Below are positions 1 to 12,232 of a DNA stretch of 64,000 nt, piece after piece. The stretch's first letter is position 1; the number at the start of each line of letters is the position of its first letter. The DNA lies in assembly GCA_963682175.1 (NCBI GenBank), contig OY821782.1, positions 25,193,741-25,257,740 of the forward strand, read 5' to 3'. The DNA is from Triglochin maritima. Its lineage: Eukaryota; Streptophyta; Magnoliopsida; Alismatales; Juncaginaceae. The notes beneath the pieces were generated by a model, which was given only the letters and a program-made list of their open reading frames with translations, did not search any database and was not told the origin of the DNA. The position numbers were made by a program, and so were the translations under genes.

Positions 1-87
1 TAGCTAAATGACACACATGAGGTATACTTTAACTGTGAAAGACTTTAAATTTCAAATTGTAGTTTTAACGGTTCTATATATGTGTAG

Positions 88-1123
88 GTTGTCAAGCACT
101 CGGAGAAAAGGATCAAACAAGCAATCTCCGATCAACACTATGCTTCCAACTAGGTGCCAAATGTTGTATCAATGTATGGTAGGTTGGGAATCACAATCCT
201 TAAGTACCTGGGATTTGGAGAAGGGGGTTAAAGGGTTGCCTTTGGCTTTGTACGTCACCAAAGAGAATGTCATGCAGTTCTTGGCGATGGATTCATTGTG
301 TATCATGATTATAACCGTGCAAGTGAAGTGTTTTCTTTGGTATAAGATGAAATGTATTGAATAATTTTATCATAACTGAAATAAAATGTAATTTTTACTC
401 TTGTAGACACCTTTATGATGCCAGAAGGTCAGTCTTTCCCGATGATCAACTATTTGGATTTATCAGTCCATCTACATATATATACGGGAATGACGATAAA
501 TCGGGTTAGCTTGGGACTCTCATGAAAGAAGAAGACAAAAGATATTATCTGCTCCCTTATCATGAGAGGTAAACTTTGTTATTCAAAATGGATTTTATTT
601 TGTAATAACCTTCTAATTATATATAACAGGGCTCATTGGATGCTTGTCGTTGTATGCCCCGCGACTAATTCGGCATATTGGACGATTGGTTTGATCGTTT
701 TAGTCATTGTATTTGTAATTCATGGAATTTTATTAGTATTATTGAATGAAGGTTTTCAATAACTTGTGCAGCTCAGGATAATGAAGGTTTCTCTAATTTT
801 TTTTAATTAACTTAGGAACATATATTTAGCGAATTTTGATGTTTGTAGTACCGGAATCAGATTGGAAATACGGAATGTGGTTATTACATGATGAGATACA
901 AAGAGGAAATTCACGAATTTGCTAATCAAGACTTATCCTTATCCGAGGTAATATAAATTGTTATTCAGTTGTATAGTTATAGTTTCAATATTTAGATATT
1001 AATATTTTTACTTGTATTTTGATAGGTCTTCCAAAAAAGTAGTGATCCCTTCTCCAACAGGAGCTCGATGATACTCGCGACCGATGGCCTCGCTATTTTA
1101 TCAGAAACATGTTGATGAACTAA
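88..1123 (+). pseudogene. Ulp1/C48-like cysteine protease of a CACTA element (spliced, C-terminal part)
   Basis: Pieces of one gene can be read through probable introns. One exon lies near 88-330 and carries YVTKENVMQFLAMDSL. Another is about 407-566, ending in YYLLPYHER before a GT donor. The next starts at about 629 with AHWMLVVVCP. Another spans about 849-947 with GNTECGYYMMRY, and the last about 1061-1123 has ELDDTRDRWPRYF and a TAA stop at 1121-1123. In the C48 fold the His of HW (codon 634-636) and the Cys of ECGYY (codon 876-878) are catalytic, and both are present. The Asp expected just after YW is absent (YWTIG). A TAG interrupts the second exon and the frame is lost near 740-790. 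The function in the family is deSUMOylation-like proteolysis; its role in transposition is not established. Probably inactive. Confidence 0.7.
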
Positions 1124-1404
1124 GAGGTTCTCATGTCACTAACATTTTTTTGTAATTTAGTTAACAAGTTCACTTGTATTACAAACATACAATTTATGCC
1201 TTAATATAATCGCCTCGCTTTTAGAATGAATTCCAAGTGTTTATGTATGAATTAATGCCAAGTGTGTTGAATGATTGTGTATGCTTGTATGTATGTGTTT
1301 GTGCATCTCTGCTTGTATGTATATGTGGATGAAAGTGTGTATGTATTTGAGAAGGAATTTGGTGTAGGATGAATCTGTTTCCTATGATTAATTTTTTTGT
1401 GCAG

Positions 1405-1719
1405 GTTTACGAATAGACGTCGGATGTTTGTATTAGCCGACGTCTATTCCCCTGAAAAAAGGTATAGATGTCGACTGCTATTTAACTCCGACGTTAGGTA
1501 TAGACATCGGATGTACATAACAATTGACGTCTATTCTTTTGGTATAGACGTCGGATGTACATAATAGCCGACGTCTATAACTAACGTATAGACGTTGGAT
1601 TTTCAGCGACCAACGTCTATGTATAGCCGACGTACACATAGACGTCGGATCTACAAATGCTTATATCTGACGTATATACCCTCGTACATCTGACGTATAT
1701 TCCCTTTTCTACAGTAGTG
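1405..1719 (+). repeat. CACTA subterminal repeats (GACGTC array) and 3' terminus
   Basis: About a dozen degenerate copies of TATAGACGTCGGATGT occur in both orientations, spaced 25-45 bp, and end at the CACTA terminus. In well-studied CACTA elements such arrays bind the element-encoded DNA-binding protein (TNPA). That role here is inference. The same motif recurs at 60510-60735, so both CACTA ends belong to one related family. Confidence 0.75.
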
Positions 1720-1794
1720 TCCTTTGGTCGTTGTGGAGTTCTCTAATCGTGACACTTGAGATGTTCTCCCGGTGTGCGTACCTGCGAGATCGGG

Positions 1795-1993
1795 GGCGTG
1801 ACATCTTTGTTCCATTGTCTAGGGTTTCTGCAATATGTTGTGAATTGTTGTTTCTGAGACATATTGTTGTTTGATCAGTTGTATGATATTTGAGTTATGC
1901 GGTATGACTTGAGCTTGATACGATATTTAATTTCTGAATATGGTTTGTTGTCTATCACGGTATGTCAAACAAACGTACCCTTTCTTTTCCAAT
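1795..1993 (+). repeat. Fragment of duplicated segment H
   Basis: The sequence from TTTGTTCCATTGTCTAGGG to about GGTATGTCAAACAAAC is a diverged copy of 21398-21590 and 46925-47110. No coding capacity was recognised. It is a short piece of the larger duplicated segment described at 21340 and 45007. Confidence 0.6.
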
Positions 1994-2027
1994 TTAAGTT
2001 GTCACACTTTTTTATGTAATTGAAGGA

Positions 2028-4025
2028 CTACAAAATCAACGGGTTTTTTTTGCATGGGTGCACCTCGCAGGTGTCGTAATTGTCAATATGCACCTGGGTT
2101 TTTAGTATTGCAGGAGGTGCACCTATAAACCGAACATATATGCTCTTATGCAGCTCTACTATTAGTGGAGCCTCAGAATTCTGGTCCATAGAAGCATGAG
2201 TAGGCATCTCAGAATCTAATTCCTTCGACACAAGATTAGAAAAGGGGACCTCAGGGTTCGGCCCCATTGTCGAAATAAATGTAGAAGGAACATCAATATC
2301 AAGCTCCTTCCTGTACGTATTTGTTGAGGGAACCTCAGGATCCGGCTCCCTCATAGATGTAGGAATCACTGTAGGTCTGGTGACACTAAGAGATGGTGAT
2401 TGCAAGGAAGGCAACCAATTTGGTTGCCCACCTCCTTACCAGACATCAAAGTATGAATCACATTAACATGATGGGTCGGTTCAGAAGTAGCATGAGGCAC
2501 TAATGGCCTTCCTTAAGAATGAGTACCTTGCGGATTCTCCTCGGGTTGACTTGGAAATTGTCCTTTCTCACGTTCATTAAGCATATGAGCAAATTGGCAG
2601 ACTTGCATTTCCAAAGTTTTAAATGAACTTTGCATGCTCTGCCTGAATGCTCCAATGGATTGCTTAGGAGAGGGGTCCTTGGGGTCAACCCGTTGGGGTA
2701 GAGTCTGACAGGAATAACCCGAAGGGGAGGCTTGAGTAGGTTGGTGTGTATGTGGCTGAGACCTTTGATGTGGGGGTTTGTAGGTCGTCGATGGGCGTGG
2801 AGGGTGATAAGGTGGAGGTTGTGGTTGAGCGTGTGAGGTTTGACTGTGGCCCCCACCAGACACCCAAGAGAGGTTGGGGTGGTTTTGCCATCCCAGGTTG
2901 TAGGAGTGATTGTACGGGTCATTACGGGGCCTCTGTTGATACATCGCATTTGCATGCTCAGTATCGCTTGGAGCGTAACCACATTCGAAGTCATTTTGTC
3001 CTATAAGTCCACATCTACTACACGCAAGAGTAGCGACCTGAGCTACAAGAGCTCGGTCCAACTCCAAACTCTCAATCCTATGCATGAGAGCGACCATTAT
3101 TGCCTCTGACGCGATAGTTGACTCAACATGATATAATCCAGCTTGACCAGAAAACCTAGAGGTTGGTGCCTCTCTCATGGTGTCCTACTCAAAGGTACGT
3201 TCAACTATTAATTCCAAAGTGTCCCACACCTCATCGATGGGTTTCATTTGGAAATCACCCTAACATATCGACTCCAACAATGTGTAGGAGTTGTAGTTGA
3301 GTCCCTCATAAAAAATCTAACACAACTGCCATAGCTCAAGTCCATGATGATGGCGTTGCAAGAGAAGGTCCTTAAACCTCTCAAAGAAATTGTGAAACGA
3401 TTTGGCCTGAGTCAGGTACATTTCATGTATCTGGTGCCGTATTTATTGAGTCTTCCTTTGAGGGAAGAATCTCTTCCGAAAAACGGTCATGAAGTCATCC
3501 CAAGACCGAATCGCGCTAGTTGGGAGGTTGTACATCCATTTCTTCGAGTTATCCTTCAACGCAAAAGAAATCAGCCTCAACTGGACTGAATCCTCGTCAA
3601 GCTGTTGAAGCTTGAACATGGAGCATACGTCCTCGAATTCACGTTTAAAAATATACGGATCCTCCATATTAGCAGTGAAGGTAGGAAGCATGCTCACATA
3701 TTGAGGTTTCAACTCATAGTTCTTCCCGTGAGCTGGTGGGAGAATTATCCAACGAGGTTGCGCGGCCCAAACAGGATGGGCCCGCTCCCACAGTCATCGG
3801 TCTATCTCGTTGAGCTAAATGTGGTGGTGCACCAAGAACTCGATCCTGACTGAATCCCTTTTCCTCCCAAGTCGGAGGAGGAGGAGACGGAGATCTACGT
3901 GGTGGTGGGAGTGGACCGAGGAAATCCATGTATGGACCACGGTCTGCCCTATCTCCACGAGACGACTCGGCCTCACGCTCCATAGGAACTCGAGGTGGAG
4001 ATGGCCGATCATCTAGACCGTCCAT
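2028..4025 (-). pseudogene. gag: Ty3/gypsy (Athila-like) gag remnant
   Basis: Read on the minus strand, a proline/arginine-rich N-terminus (4025-3714) is followed by the capsid-like block at 3712-3443, with KPQYVSMLPTF, EDVCSMFKLQQ and KKWMYNLPTSAIRSWDDF. This matches the retrotransposon gag domain of Athila-type elements. A spacer at 3440-3180 holds WDTLELIVERTFE and one TAG. The C-terminal gag region (3178-2513) has a Cys-rich CSRCGLIGQNDFECGY and an AHMLNEREKGQFPSQPE tail, and a low-complexity acidic stretch runs to about 2028. Gag forms the virus-like particle. At least one stop and several frameshifts break it, and protease, RT and integrase are missing. The extreme C-terminal reading overlaps the inverted-repeat arm and may be a chance open frame. 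Confidence 0.75.
2041..2130 (+). repeat. Left arm of a long inverted repeat (pair with 6340-6427)
   Basis: Read on the plus strand this arm starts GGGTTTTTTTTGCATGGGTG. The reverse complement of 6427-6340 starts GGGTTTTTTACTTGGGTGCA and stays alignable, at roughly 75% identity by eye, for about 88 bp. The arms bracket the gag remnant and F4 LTR. The arrangement looks like terminal inverted repeats, but no clear target duplication beyond AAC was found. Confidence 0.5.
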
Positions 4026-4756
4026 CTAAGTAAAATGCAGTCTCTCAAGTCAAGCCCTCTCACCAGAACGAGCCCAACCTCGCATAAAATAGTCAACTCG
4101 ACTCTAAAACCACACACAACAAAAGGTGTAATCAGAGGAGGAGACTACTCGTAGAATATAGATGTGGAGAAGACTCAGATGAGAGGGGACGAATACCTAG
4201 AGCTAGCGTGGGTAGTGGGAGAAGGTATAAGCCTATCTAGCAAACAAGGCTCACACATCCTACAGTCACTATAGGTCATTACAGCTAGATGACGCCTAAC
4301 TGAGAGGTCACACGGCTTCAACACACCTCACCTCCCTACGACAAAGACCACAAAGCCCAGCAAGTGAGCCAGGATCTGAAGATCTCGTCTCTCCTTCTAT
4401 CGACAAATTGGCGACGTCGATCAGGCCATCACAGTCGTGACCGGATCACTCTCCTAATGTATCCGAGACCTAGTGGCCAATGTCTACATGGTTTTAGATT
4501 TAAGGCTTTTGATTAGGAATGTTTTTGTGGCTGAGGAAAGGGTGATGAAATCCCCCACCTATGGTTGTATGGGACAACTCCCTTAGTAATGTTTTGAACT
4601 TAAGCTAGCAATCAACTCTCCAATCAATCAGTCGCCTCGCTGTTGTCCTGATGCACCTTTCTAAATAATGCATGCTTTAAACATGCATGAATGAGAGAAC
4701 GGGTGCATGTACCTTATACCAGCAATCGACAATGAGAAATTGAAGCAAAGGAAAGG
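4026..4756 (-). other. Non-coding stretch, probable gypsy leader
   Basis: No gene is seen. The stretch lies directly upstream (minus strand) of the Athila-like gag and is probably its untranslated leader. I could not identify a primer-binding site with confidence. Confidence 0.35.
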
Positions 4757-4764
4757 CAAGATGC

Positions 4765-6315
4765 GTGCATGGTCTACAGATGATGCATGACCTAGATGGC
4801 AAATAATCTAGTCTTTTGCTTTGAGTTTCAGGGTCCAAGTTGTCTTAAAATGGGGATTAATTATTAATCTGGGGCAAACTACAAGTCACAACATCCCTAA
4901 TTGAACCCCCGACGTCTATATTGAAACCAGAAACAACCAGAAGGAAGGAGGGAGCAAGCCGAGCTCACCAGGCCACCAGTTGGCGGTCCACGACCGCTGA
5001 TTGGCGGTCTGTTTCTCTCGGTTTGCCTCCAAATATCTCCTTATGCCTCCCCTTGATGCTGCAAAGTCCCTGCTACAACCAAAAACTAAAGACAAAAGAT
5101 TAAACCCACTCGAATCGTCCAAACTAGAGTCTGGACAGAGCACCTCCTCAGCATGAGAGGAGCCTAAATGTTATGGCAAGACTCATAAAAAACCAGGAAC
5201 TCTTGTCAAGAACAAAGCTAAGTATGGGAAGTGTCTAAATGTTATGGCAAAACCCATCAAAACATTGTTTCTTTAATCAATAAAGCAAGCAAACACAAAT
5301 ACAAAGACATAACTAACATGTAGCATATTCAACAAGAAATTTCAATCACTAAACATGAGGAAACTAAGCATGGGATGTGTCTAAATCTTATGGAAAAAGC
5401 CATCAAAAATACCCCAACATGTAGATTATTAAAATACCTGCAACGAACATACAAACATGCAAGTCTACACAATCAAAAAGCTCATCAAACGTCCAAACTT
5501 CACAACATATATGTACATCATCCCCACCCCCCAAGGGGGATGGAACTACTAACACATTATAAAGCTAGCATGCATATTAAGGAAAGAAAACATGCTAATT
5601 AATTCTACGAAGAGTAAAACAAACGAAATTAACTTAGCATGCAAGAACTAAAAGAAATAACAATGAACTAACAAAACATTCTTTATTGCTCACTCACTTT
5701 ACAAGTAGCATCTCATCACAAGAGTTTTGCTCCAAGGATTTACTCCTAGTAGAGAGAATGACCACCAAGAGAGGAGATGGTTACAAGGGAAGAGGAAGAG
5801 TTCTATTTATCGTCATACAAAATTGTAATCGAGGACAGTCCCCCGATGTGGGACTAAACACACACTATAAATGGACATAAAACAACATAATCGAACAACC
5901 GACTAAACCATCAACCATTTGCAGTGATTTGGACTGCCAATTGGTGTTGTGGATTGGTTGGATCAAGTCTGGATTTGAATGGCTCATTTCTGGCCTGCAT
6001 TCTTGATGTTTGGTGAACCCAATTTGGTTGTTGCTATTTAGGCCCGAATCTAATTTCCAAATTACTCCTCATGATGGTGTGGAACTTCTTGATTTTCTAA
6101 TTGGTCATTTTGGTTTACATACGGGGCCTTCTCTTGCATCTCAGTCCATAAGTCTTGCAATTAAATCATTTTTCTTGCTTTTAGGTCCTTTTTGTGTCTC
6201 TTCTTCTCACTTGTTTTATTCCTTAAACTTAAAAATAAAACTCGTTACGTAGCATTGCTTAGATTAAGAATAAAGGATATGAGACATAATTATATGCATT
6301 ATATGATGTTAATCA
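4765..6315 (-). repeat. F4 LTR (Athila-like), antisense, probably solo
   Basis: The reverse complement is a diverged copy of the LTR at 15071-16590. Shared landmarks are the start (TGATTAACATC here, TGACATCAT there), GTAGTTCCATCCC near 5530, and a GTGGGACTAAA/AGTCCCAT block near 5855 upstream of TATAAATGG. The lengths are close (about 1551 and 1520 bp). The octamer CAAGATGC occurs at both edges (4757-4764 and 6314-6321), so this can be read as a solo LTR with its own target duplication. It could instead be the 5' LTR of the neighbouring gag remnant, which has the same orientation. Confidence 0.6.
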
Positions 6316-6339
6316 AGATGCATTTGAGCAAATTTGTTC

Positions 6340-6427
6340 GGTTACAGGTACACCTACGATAATTCCAAAAACTCGATTGCATATCGCCAATTAGGACACC
6401 TGCAATGTGCACCCAAGTAAAAAACCC
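6340..6427 (-). repeat. Right arm of long inverted repeat (pair with 2041-2130)
   Basis: This is the outward-facing partner of the arm at 2041-2130. The core GGTGCAC...GCAGGTGT...TAATTG...ATATGCA is conserved in both arms. Confidence 0.5.
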
Positions 6428-7259
6428 AACAAAAATACCAAGAATTTGAAATCCAGTGGTTTGCATTAATCAATTATATGCATGTATTCCACTAGAGATG
6501 TTGTTTACGTACTAATTTCATTAAAACTCTAGCGTTAGTTGCTAAATGAAGGCGTAAAATCACTTAACTCTAGCGTGTGATTGCCTCCTAAATCATCTGA
6601 ATACATAAACCTATTACCAGACTTTTCAACTAATCATCCCAAATTTTTTGTCGCACGCAGGCTATACCATATTAACCCCTAACTACCTATTACGTAAAAT
6701 CATTTTGGTTCCTAGAATTGAATTTCGTGTGTTCATCTGGTTACATTTTCACGAATAAAACTCCTGGTATTATAGTTACATCGGTTTGTAATGTTCGAAA
6801 TCACCCCATTACTTTTAGGTCATTCTCAGTTCAGCATAATCAAGAGTAATGTAATTGAATTACACTTTCAATTACATTTCATTTCTTGATTGAGAAAGTT
6901 GTAAGTTGGCATCACCCAATAATCTAATTATGGAGGTTATGTAATTACACCTCTTTCAAGGTAATCAGGTTACTTCCACCGAGATCTTCATCCAATTACA
7001 TCATGATCTAAGCAACTAATTCCAAATCCATCGTAACTATTCAGTGTTGATGTTTTTGTAATTATGTCGACATTGCGACAATGTCTTCAGACATCTATCA
7101 AATTTAGAAAGTAGATATGAAATTATTTTTGCACTACATGACAATTGATGTTGTGAATTCAAACATTAGGATGTGTAGACAACCCCTCTTTTGAAATAAG
7201 TTTAGAAAAGGCCCACTGAAACCATTTAAAAAGAACATTTGACTCTCTACTCAAGACAC
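6428..7259. other. AT-rich stretch without recognised gene
   Basis: No coding signal is seen. Between about 6780 and 7010 there are many copies of GTAAT/ATTAC, including an imperfect inverted repeat around TAATTGAATTACACTTTCAA. A decayed MITE is possible but no ends could be defined. Confidence 0.4.
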
Positions 7260-8288
7260 TGTTGGATAGATGTGGCCCTAATTAATCTAATCAAATTAAC
7301 AACTCCTACCCAAATATGCAGCGGAAACAATAACAACAACAATAACAAAAAAAGTTGGGAATGAGGATATGCAAACCACAAATATACGAGGCGATTTTAT
7401 AGAGGTTCGGCTCCACACTCGGGTCCTAGTTGCTCTCTTGCAATCTCCACTCACGTCTTCACTATTAACTTCCCAATATGGGTTGGGAGACAATGCCTTT
7501 ACACCACAAACTAATGAACAATCCTCACCGAGCTTGAATCGTCCTCTCACAATCCATGAGGGATGCTTCGGGCTTTGATCGAAACCTTTGTAACTTTGAC
7601 TAACAAATAACTTGAGTATAGAACACTATAACCTCAGCACACTTTGAGTATAAAGGAAATAATAGAAGGTGTGGAAGTTTAATCTTGGAGTGTAGAGGAT
7701 TTGGATTTCTTCAGTGATAGTGTTTCTTTCTAGTGTATGAGGCAAATAGAAGATGGAGAGTTGTGTAAATAAGGTCTGGGAACCTCTACTTATAAGCTGC
7801 TAGAAAGATATAGCCGTTCGTGAAGATTGGGCAACGATTTTTGTAAGATACACAAAATAGAAACTCAGATTTAGCAAACTGGCGTACACCGGTCGACCGA
7901 CACAGGAAGAACGGTCGACCGTTTCTTTGAGAATAAAGAATCATTTGAACCAGTAAGAGAATGGTCAATCGAAACAGGCTACAACATAAGTTACAGGTAG
8001 AAGGACATCTAGTACCACTCGACCGATTAGAGAGTTTTGGACAGATAGAAGATTAGCAGTAGAACGTAACATGGAGGTTGGTCCGACCAAAAATATCAGG
8101 CACTTTTTGAAGACCAAAATGTCTTCATCTGTCGACCGCCAATAAGGCATTGTTCGACCGATTGCCAAATACTCTAAAGGGGTAAGGTAGAAATATGAAT
8201 ACGATTGTTATAGAATACGACAAGGATACGTGTCATATGAAAATACAAATACGACAAGGATAACGGTGATATGAAAATAAGTGAAACG
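7260..8288 (-). repeat. F1-type LTR fragment, antisense
   Basis: It starts TGTTGGATAGATGTGGCCC and runs through the same landmarks as the F1 LTR at 30655-32114: a CAAACCACAA block, a GAGGTTCGGC block, and CTCACAATCC...GGGATGCTTCGGGC. It then reaches a CGGTCGACCG-type palindrome region at 7880-8170. The other end is not recognisable. In F1 the sense orientation is minus, so this is a broken LTR in that orientation. Confidence 0.6.
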
Positions 8289-9305
8289 TGTTGGCTTCTT
8301 GGCCTTAATATATGTTTTGATGATTCAATCAACCTAATCTTAATCACAATCAAATGTAGTGTAACACACATATTGCATAGCATATATATTGATTTGTGCT
8401 AACATCTGCAGGTGATCAAGACGCAAGGAAGAAAGGAATTCAAGTCAAGACATGTCATCAAGCTTTTGAAGATATGTAATTCTATATTTTTTTGAGTCTT
8501 AGGAATCTATGTAATCTTGAGTATACAAGAGCTAAAATCCATTCACATACACACTAGGTTCCTTATAGAAGTCACACACAAAATCTCAGATGAATTGGAC
8601 TTCAATAAGTCACTGAAACTTAGATCTAAAATCACTAAACCCAAACTAGAACTGCCTGTGCAAATTCGGTTCACCGAACAAACTCTGTTTGACCGAATGA
8701 TCAATTATCCAATAGTGATTTAAATAGCTTGACTGGTCGACCGTGGACTTTTTGGTCGACGGTCTACATGTTTCATTTGACTGTTAGACTTGTCGTATTA
8801 TACCAACGGTCGTATTCACATTTTTATCCATACCCCAAAAATACAAGTGACCACCGATCGATCGTGGACCTAGATTCGGTCCACTGAACATAAATGTTTT
8901 GACAACCCCTTAGTGACAGTTGTTTTTGGTCGACCGACCCAACCATCTTGTTCGACTGTTTGTTCCTGGATTTTTTTGGACTGCCAAAACTCCCTGAATA
9001 GTCGATCGTCCCACATTTTTTTCGATCGTTAACTTAATTTAACTTAAGTTGTAGCCGTATTTCGGTCAACTGTCCCTTGATTGGTTGACTGTCCCTTTTC
9101 TAGACATTGCTGGACTGTATTTTTTGACAGCATCTGGTCGACCATTTGACCCGTCTGGTTGATCGAACTTACCTAAAACAGTGTGATGAACTTTTCTATT
9201 TTGTGTTTCTTGCACAACCTTTTACCATACTCAACCCCAATGTCTATAACATCTTAGGAGCTTATCTATAGAGGATTGAACACTTTGTTTAGACAACTCT
9301 CCAAT
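8289..9305 (+). repeat. F1-type LTR, sense on plus strand, first part (continues at 12233)
   Basis: It begins TGTTGGCTTCTTGGCC, the plus-strand form of the F1 LTR start. It contains a run of GGTCGACCG-type palindromes (8735-9160) and is interrupted at 9305 by an F5 solo LTR. F1 sequence resumes at 12233. Confidence 0.6.
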
Positions 9306-12232
9306 TGTAACGCCCCTGATATCGTGGGTACGTACACTGGGAAAGACTACAAGTGTCGCGATCGGAGACCTCCACGACGACCGAAGGAGTTAAAAAAGAC
9401 AGACCAAACAAGACGACTCGAGAAGACAAAAAGGACATACATGGATAGACAACTTAAAGAAATAACTGAAGCAATAAATTATCAACATATGGAAAGCCTC
9501 AACAACAATATCCGAGCCTCAAAGGAAATACAATAACATAAAGTGGAAGTAAGATAAACTCAAGACTCTGGTCGACGTGTCCCTCGTGTACAGAATCTTC
9601 GACTACTCGTCTAGTCTGCCCTGTAGGAATCTAAGTACCTGCAAGTACCACATCAACATATGCATGAGTTTTCTATAAAGAAAACCCAGTATGCCCCTGG
9701 CCCAATCAGAGTTTTATAGAAGAATGCATGCAGTATATCTAAGACAAAAGCATCAGAAACGGGAACAAAAAAGCACATAATGCATCAGAAGGCTACAACT
9801 CCAACAGTCGTGCCAATCAGGTAAAACCCACATAAATCGCTCCGAGGGAACGATAATACTATCCATGCTGGTCAGAAACAGAACAGAAAAGCATAAAATG
9901 CAACAAAAGGCTACGACTCCATAAGTCGTGCCAGTCGGGCGCTCCCGAACACATTCCTCTAGAGGAACCAGAACACCAGCATTGTTTGTCAAAGGAGGTC
10001 ACTCGATAGTGACCCACCGCTCGACACAAATCCGTGTGCCAGATAAGTGTCCAAATTCATGCCAAGTGACCTACATGGTGCCATCGCGAACTTCGGAACA
10101 CCTACCCTGAGACAGAATGGCAGCGCACCTGCCCAGGACTTATCTTATGCCCGGCCTCACAACGTGAAGGTCTTATGTGAATGGCCTCTGAAGCTAGAGG
10201 ACCCACTCGTGGCCCGTCGGCCCAAAAACAGAACGTGCCCAGAATTATTAATCATATTAATGCAATGCAAACTTCTTAAGCATCTAAAATCTAATGTAGC
10301 TGAAGGATACGAAACGAGGTCAAGGAAGAGTATCTCGATACCCTCCTAACAACCCCAAACAAATCATAATCAGAACATGCCAATCAAGAATCAATTGAAA
10401 CTTACAACAACAAACAATCATAACCGGATCGGCAAATCAAGATAACAACTAATCGAGTCATCTACGGGTCATGATAAGGATACTATAAGGTATGATGTCC
10501 TAAGCAACATACATAACCACATCATAACACTTCGCATCAGTAACACATAGGCATGTAGGAAGCAATAGGATGATGAATTACAACAAGGTACATCATAATC
10601 GAACTCCACAATAATCGATAACATGCATCATCAATTTTAGGGTGTATATGCGATAGTAGTTAAAATAAGAACATGATCAGAGTTGATATGGGTACGAGTC
10701 AAAAATATATCAGTATAATAACATGGAAAAAGATGCATATGATATCAGGAAGCTATATTTACATGTATACATCCATAGATAGTATAAATGCATGCAATAG
10801 GGTTATACATGCCAAATAGGCTTATAATGGGCAGCATATAATATGAATAGGTATGATAGCATTTTTATATGCGAACATGACATGAATATCAGAGCATATA
10901 CACGAAATACAGTCATGAATATATCAAATCTACTCCTGGATCAGTATCGATTCAGCCAACAAATCGTGATAACAACCCATGTCACACACCACCGATTGCA
11001 TCAATTAGATTATAGAAAAATACAAGATCACAGCCATGCATATGCTACCCTGATCCATTCCGACCAAATGCTCAGAGAACCCCTTCCAAGGCAGTCTGAG
11101 GTGGGGGAAAGTCGGAGGAGGTCAGTCCAGCCATTCGGTCTATCAACCGAGCCAGAGTCTCACGAGTGCACCAACTACAAGGTCAGCCCACCTTTGCATC
11201 CTCAGCACAAACCAAGCGAGGCAGCCCCTATCCCTCTCAACCCTAACCTCCCTAGGGTCCGTATCCACCCCTTCCTGATGCCAGCCACTGACTGGAGTAG
11301 TTGCACCTGCCAGCCAGCCCAAGCTAGGCATCAAAGGAGTTGAGGACAACCCTAGTCGATAGGATTAGGTGTTCACCAGCCCCACCCCCATAGATCCGGA
11401 CCACCATCAGACTCATCCCAGAGAGGACGTCTTCACCGATGGTCGGACCTCACCAGAGCTCGCCGGAGCTCTGGTGCACATGGATGTTCCACAACCAACC
11501 TCATGTAGCTCGTGCTCCATGCGTGCGCTAGAGAGAAACGAGTTGGTGGTGCAACCGCTGCACCAACGACCACATGGCGCTGGTCGGCCCATCCAGCCAA
11601 CACCCCCTCCCATAAAACTCATCAGAGGTTAGGATCATACCTGATCAGCAAGATGAATGCTGGAGTTAGCTGGAGATTCTGCCCACAAACTCCTCTTGTA
11701 GCCGCACAAAAGTTGCATTATAGCCTCGTCGGATTTGTAGCTCGCCGGAGCACCGCCTGAGTGGCCTGACCGCTTGGCTGAGGAGTGGAGGAGGTGGAGA
11801 GCCGTGAGGAAGAGATGAAGAAGTGTGAGGGTCGGCTGGAACTAAGGAGCTTTTGTTGCAAACAACACTTTCATCAATAGTCTTCATGGCTAATCAAGCC
11901 ACCTCAAAGCATGCCAAAAATGGCACCAGCAAGGACATCCAAAGGACACCCTTTAAAATGTGTGTAACTCCCAAGCATCCCTTCCAATTTAACGCCACTC
12001 CCACCTGGGCCCAGCCAAAAACCGTCCCTACACACACTTGGACCCAAATTGAGTCGATCGAGTCAAACAACTGCACGCTCGCCCGATGTGTCGCACCCGA
12101 TCGACCAACAAGAAATCCGATCAAATCTACTCAACAAACATTCCATAACACAATTTGACATCCAAGAACTGAATTATGCATAACCGAGGAGAGTGGACTT
12201 ATTATTATTAAAGCAGGAGAGCGGGTCTTACA
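9306..12232 (+). mobile_element. F5 solo LTR, copy 1
   Basis: This 2927-bp sequence starts TGTAACGCCCCTGAT and ends GCGGGTCTTACA, so the termini form the TGTAA...TTACA inverted pair. TGTAACGCCCC-type starts are common in plant Ty3/gypsy LTRs (from memory). No internal region, primer-binding site or pol is attached, hence a solo LTR. It interrupts an F1 LTR: flanking F1 sequence matches the uninterrupted copy near 7740-7800 and 31020-31196. The flanking pentamers CCAAT and CCCAC differ, so the target duplication has decayed. Open frames inside it look like chance. Confidence 0.65.

Larger units (their letters stand above)
1..1719 (+). mobile_element. CACTA (En/Spm-like) transposon, 3' part
   Basis: The right end reads TTTTCTACAGTAGTG at 1705-1719, the inverse of a CACTA-type terminus (CACTACTGTAGAAAA). 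It is preceded by about 300 bp of subterminal repeats built on GACGTC. Upstream is a C48 (Ulp1-like) protease gene of the kind known to be carried by plant CACTA and Mutator-like elements. The left end and any TNP2-type transposase lie outside the window. Class assignment rests on the terminus, the subterminal repeats and the protease together. The 3-bp target duplication cannot be tested with one end only. Confidence 0.75.

Noticed and set aside
2500..2994. Second long minus-strand frame overlapping the gypsy gag C-terminus.
   Set aside because: It is a shadow of the gag frame, which alone has the Cys motif and the known gag tail.
10843..12158. Several frames of 70-165 codons in F5 solo LTR copy 1.
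   Set aside because: They lie inside an LTR, overlap on both strands, are not conserved in F5 copy 2 and resemble no known protein.
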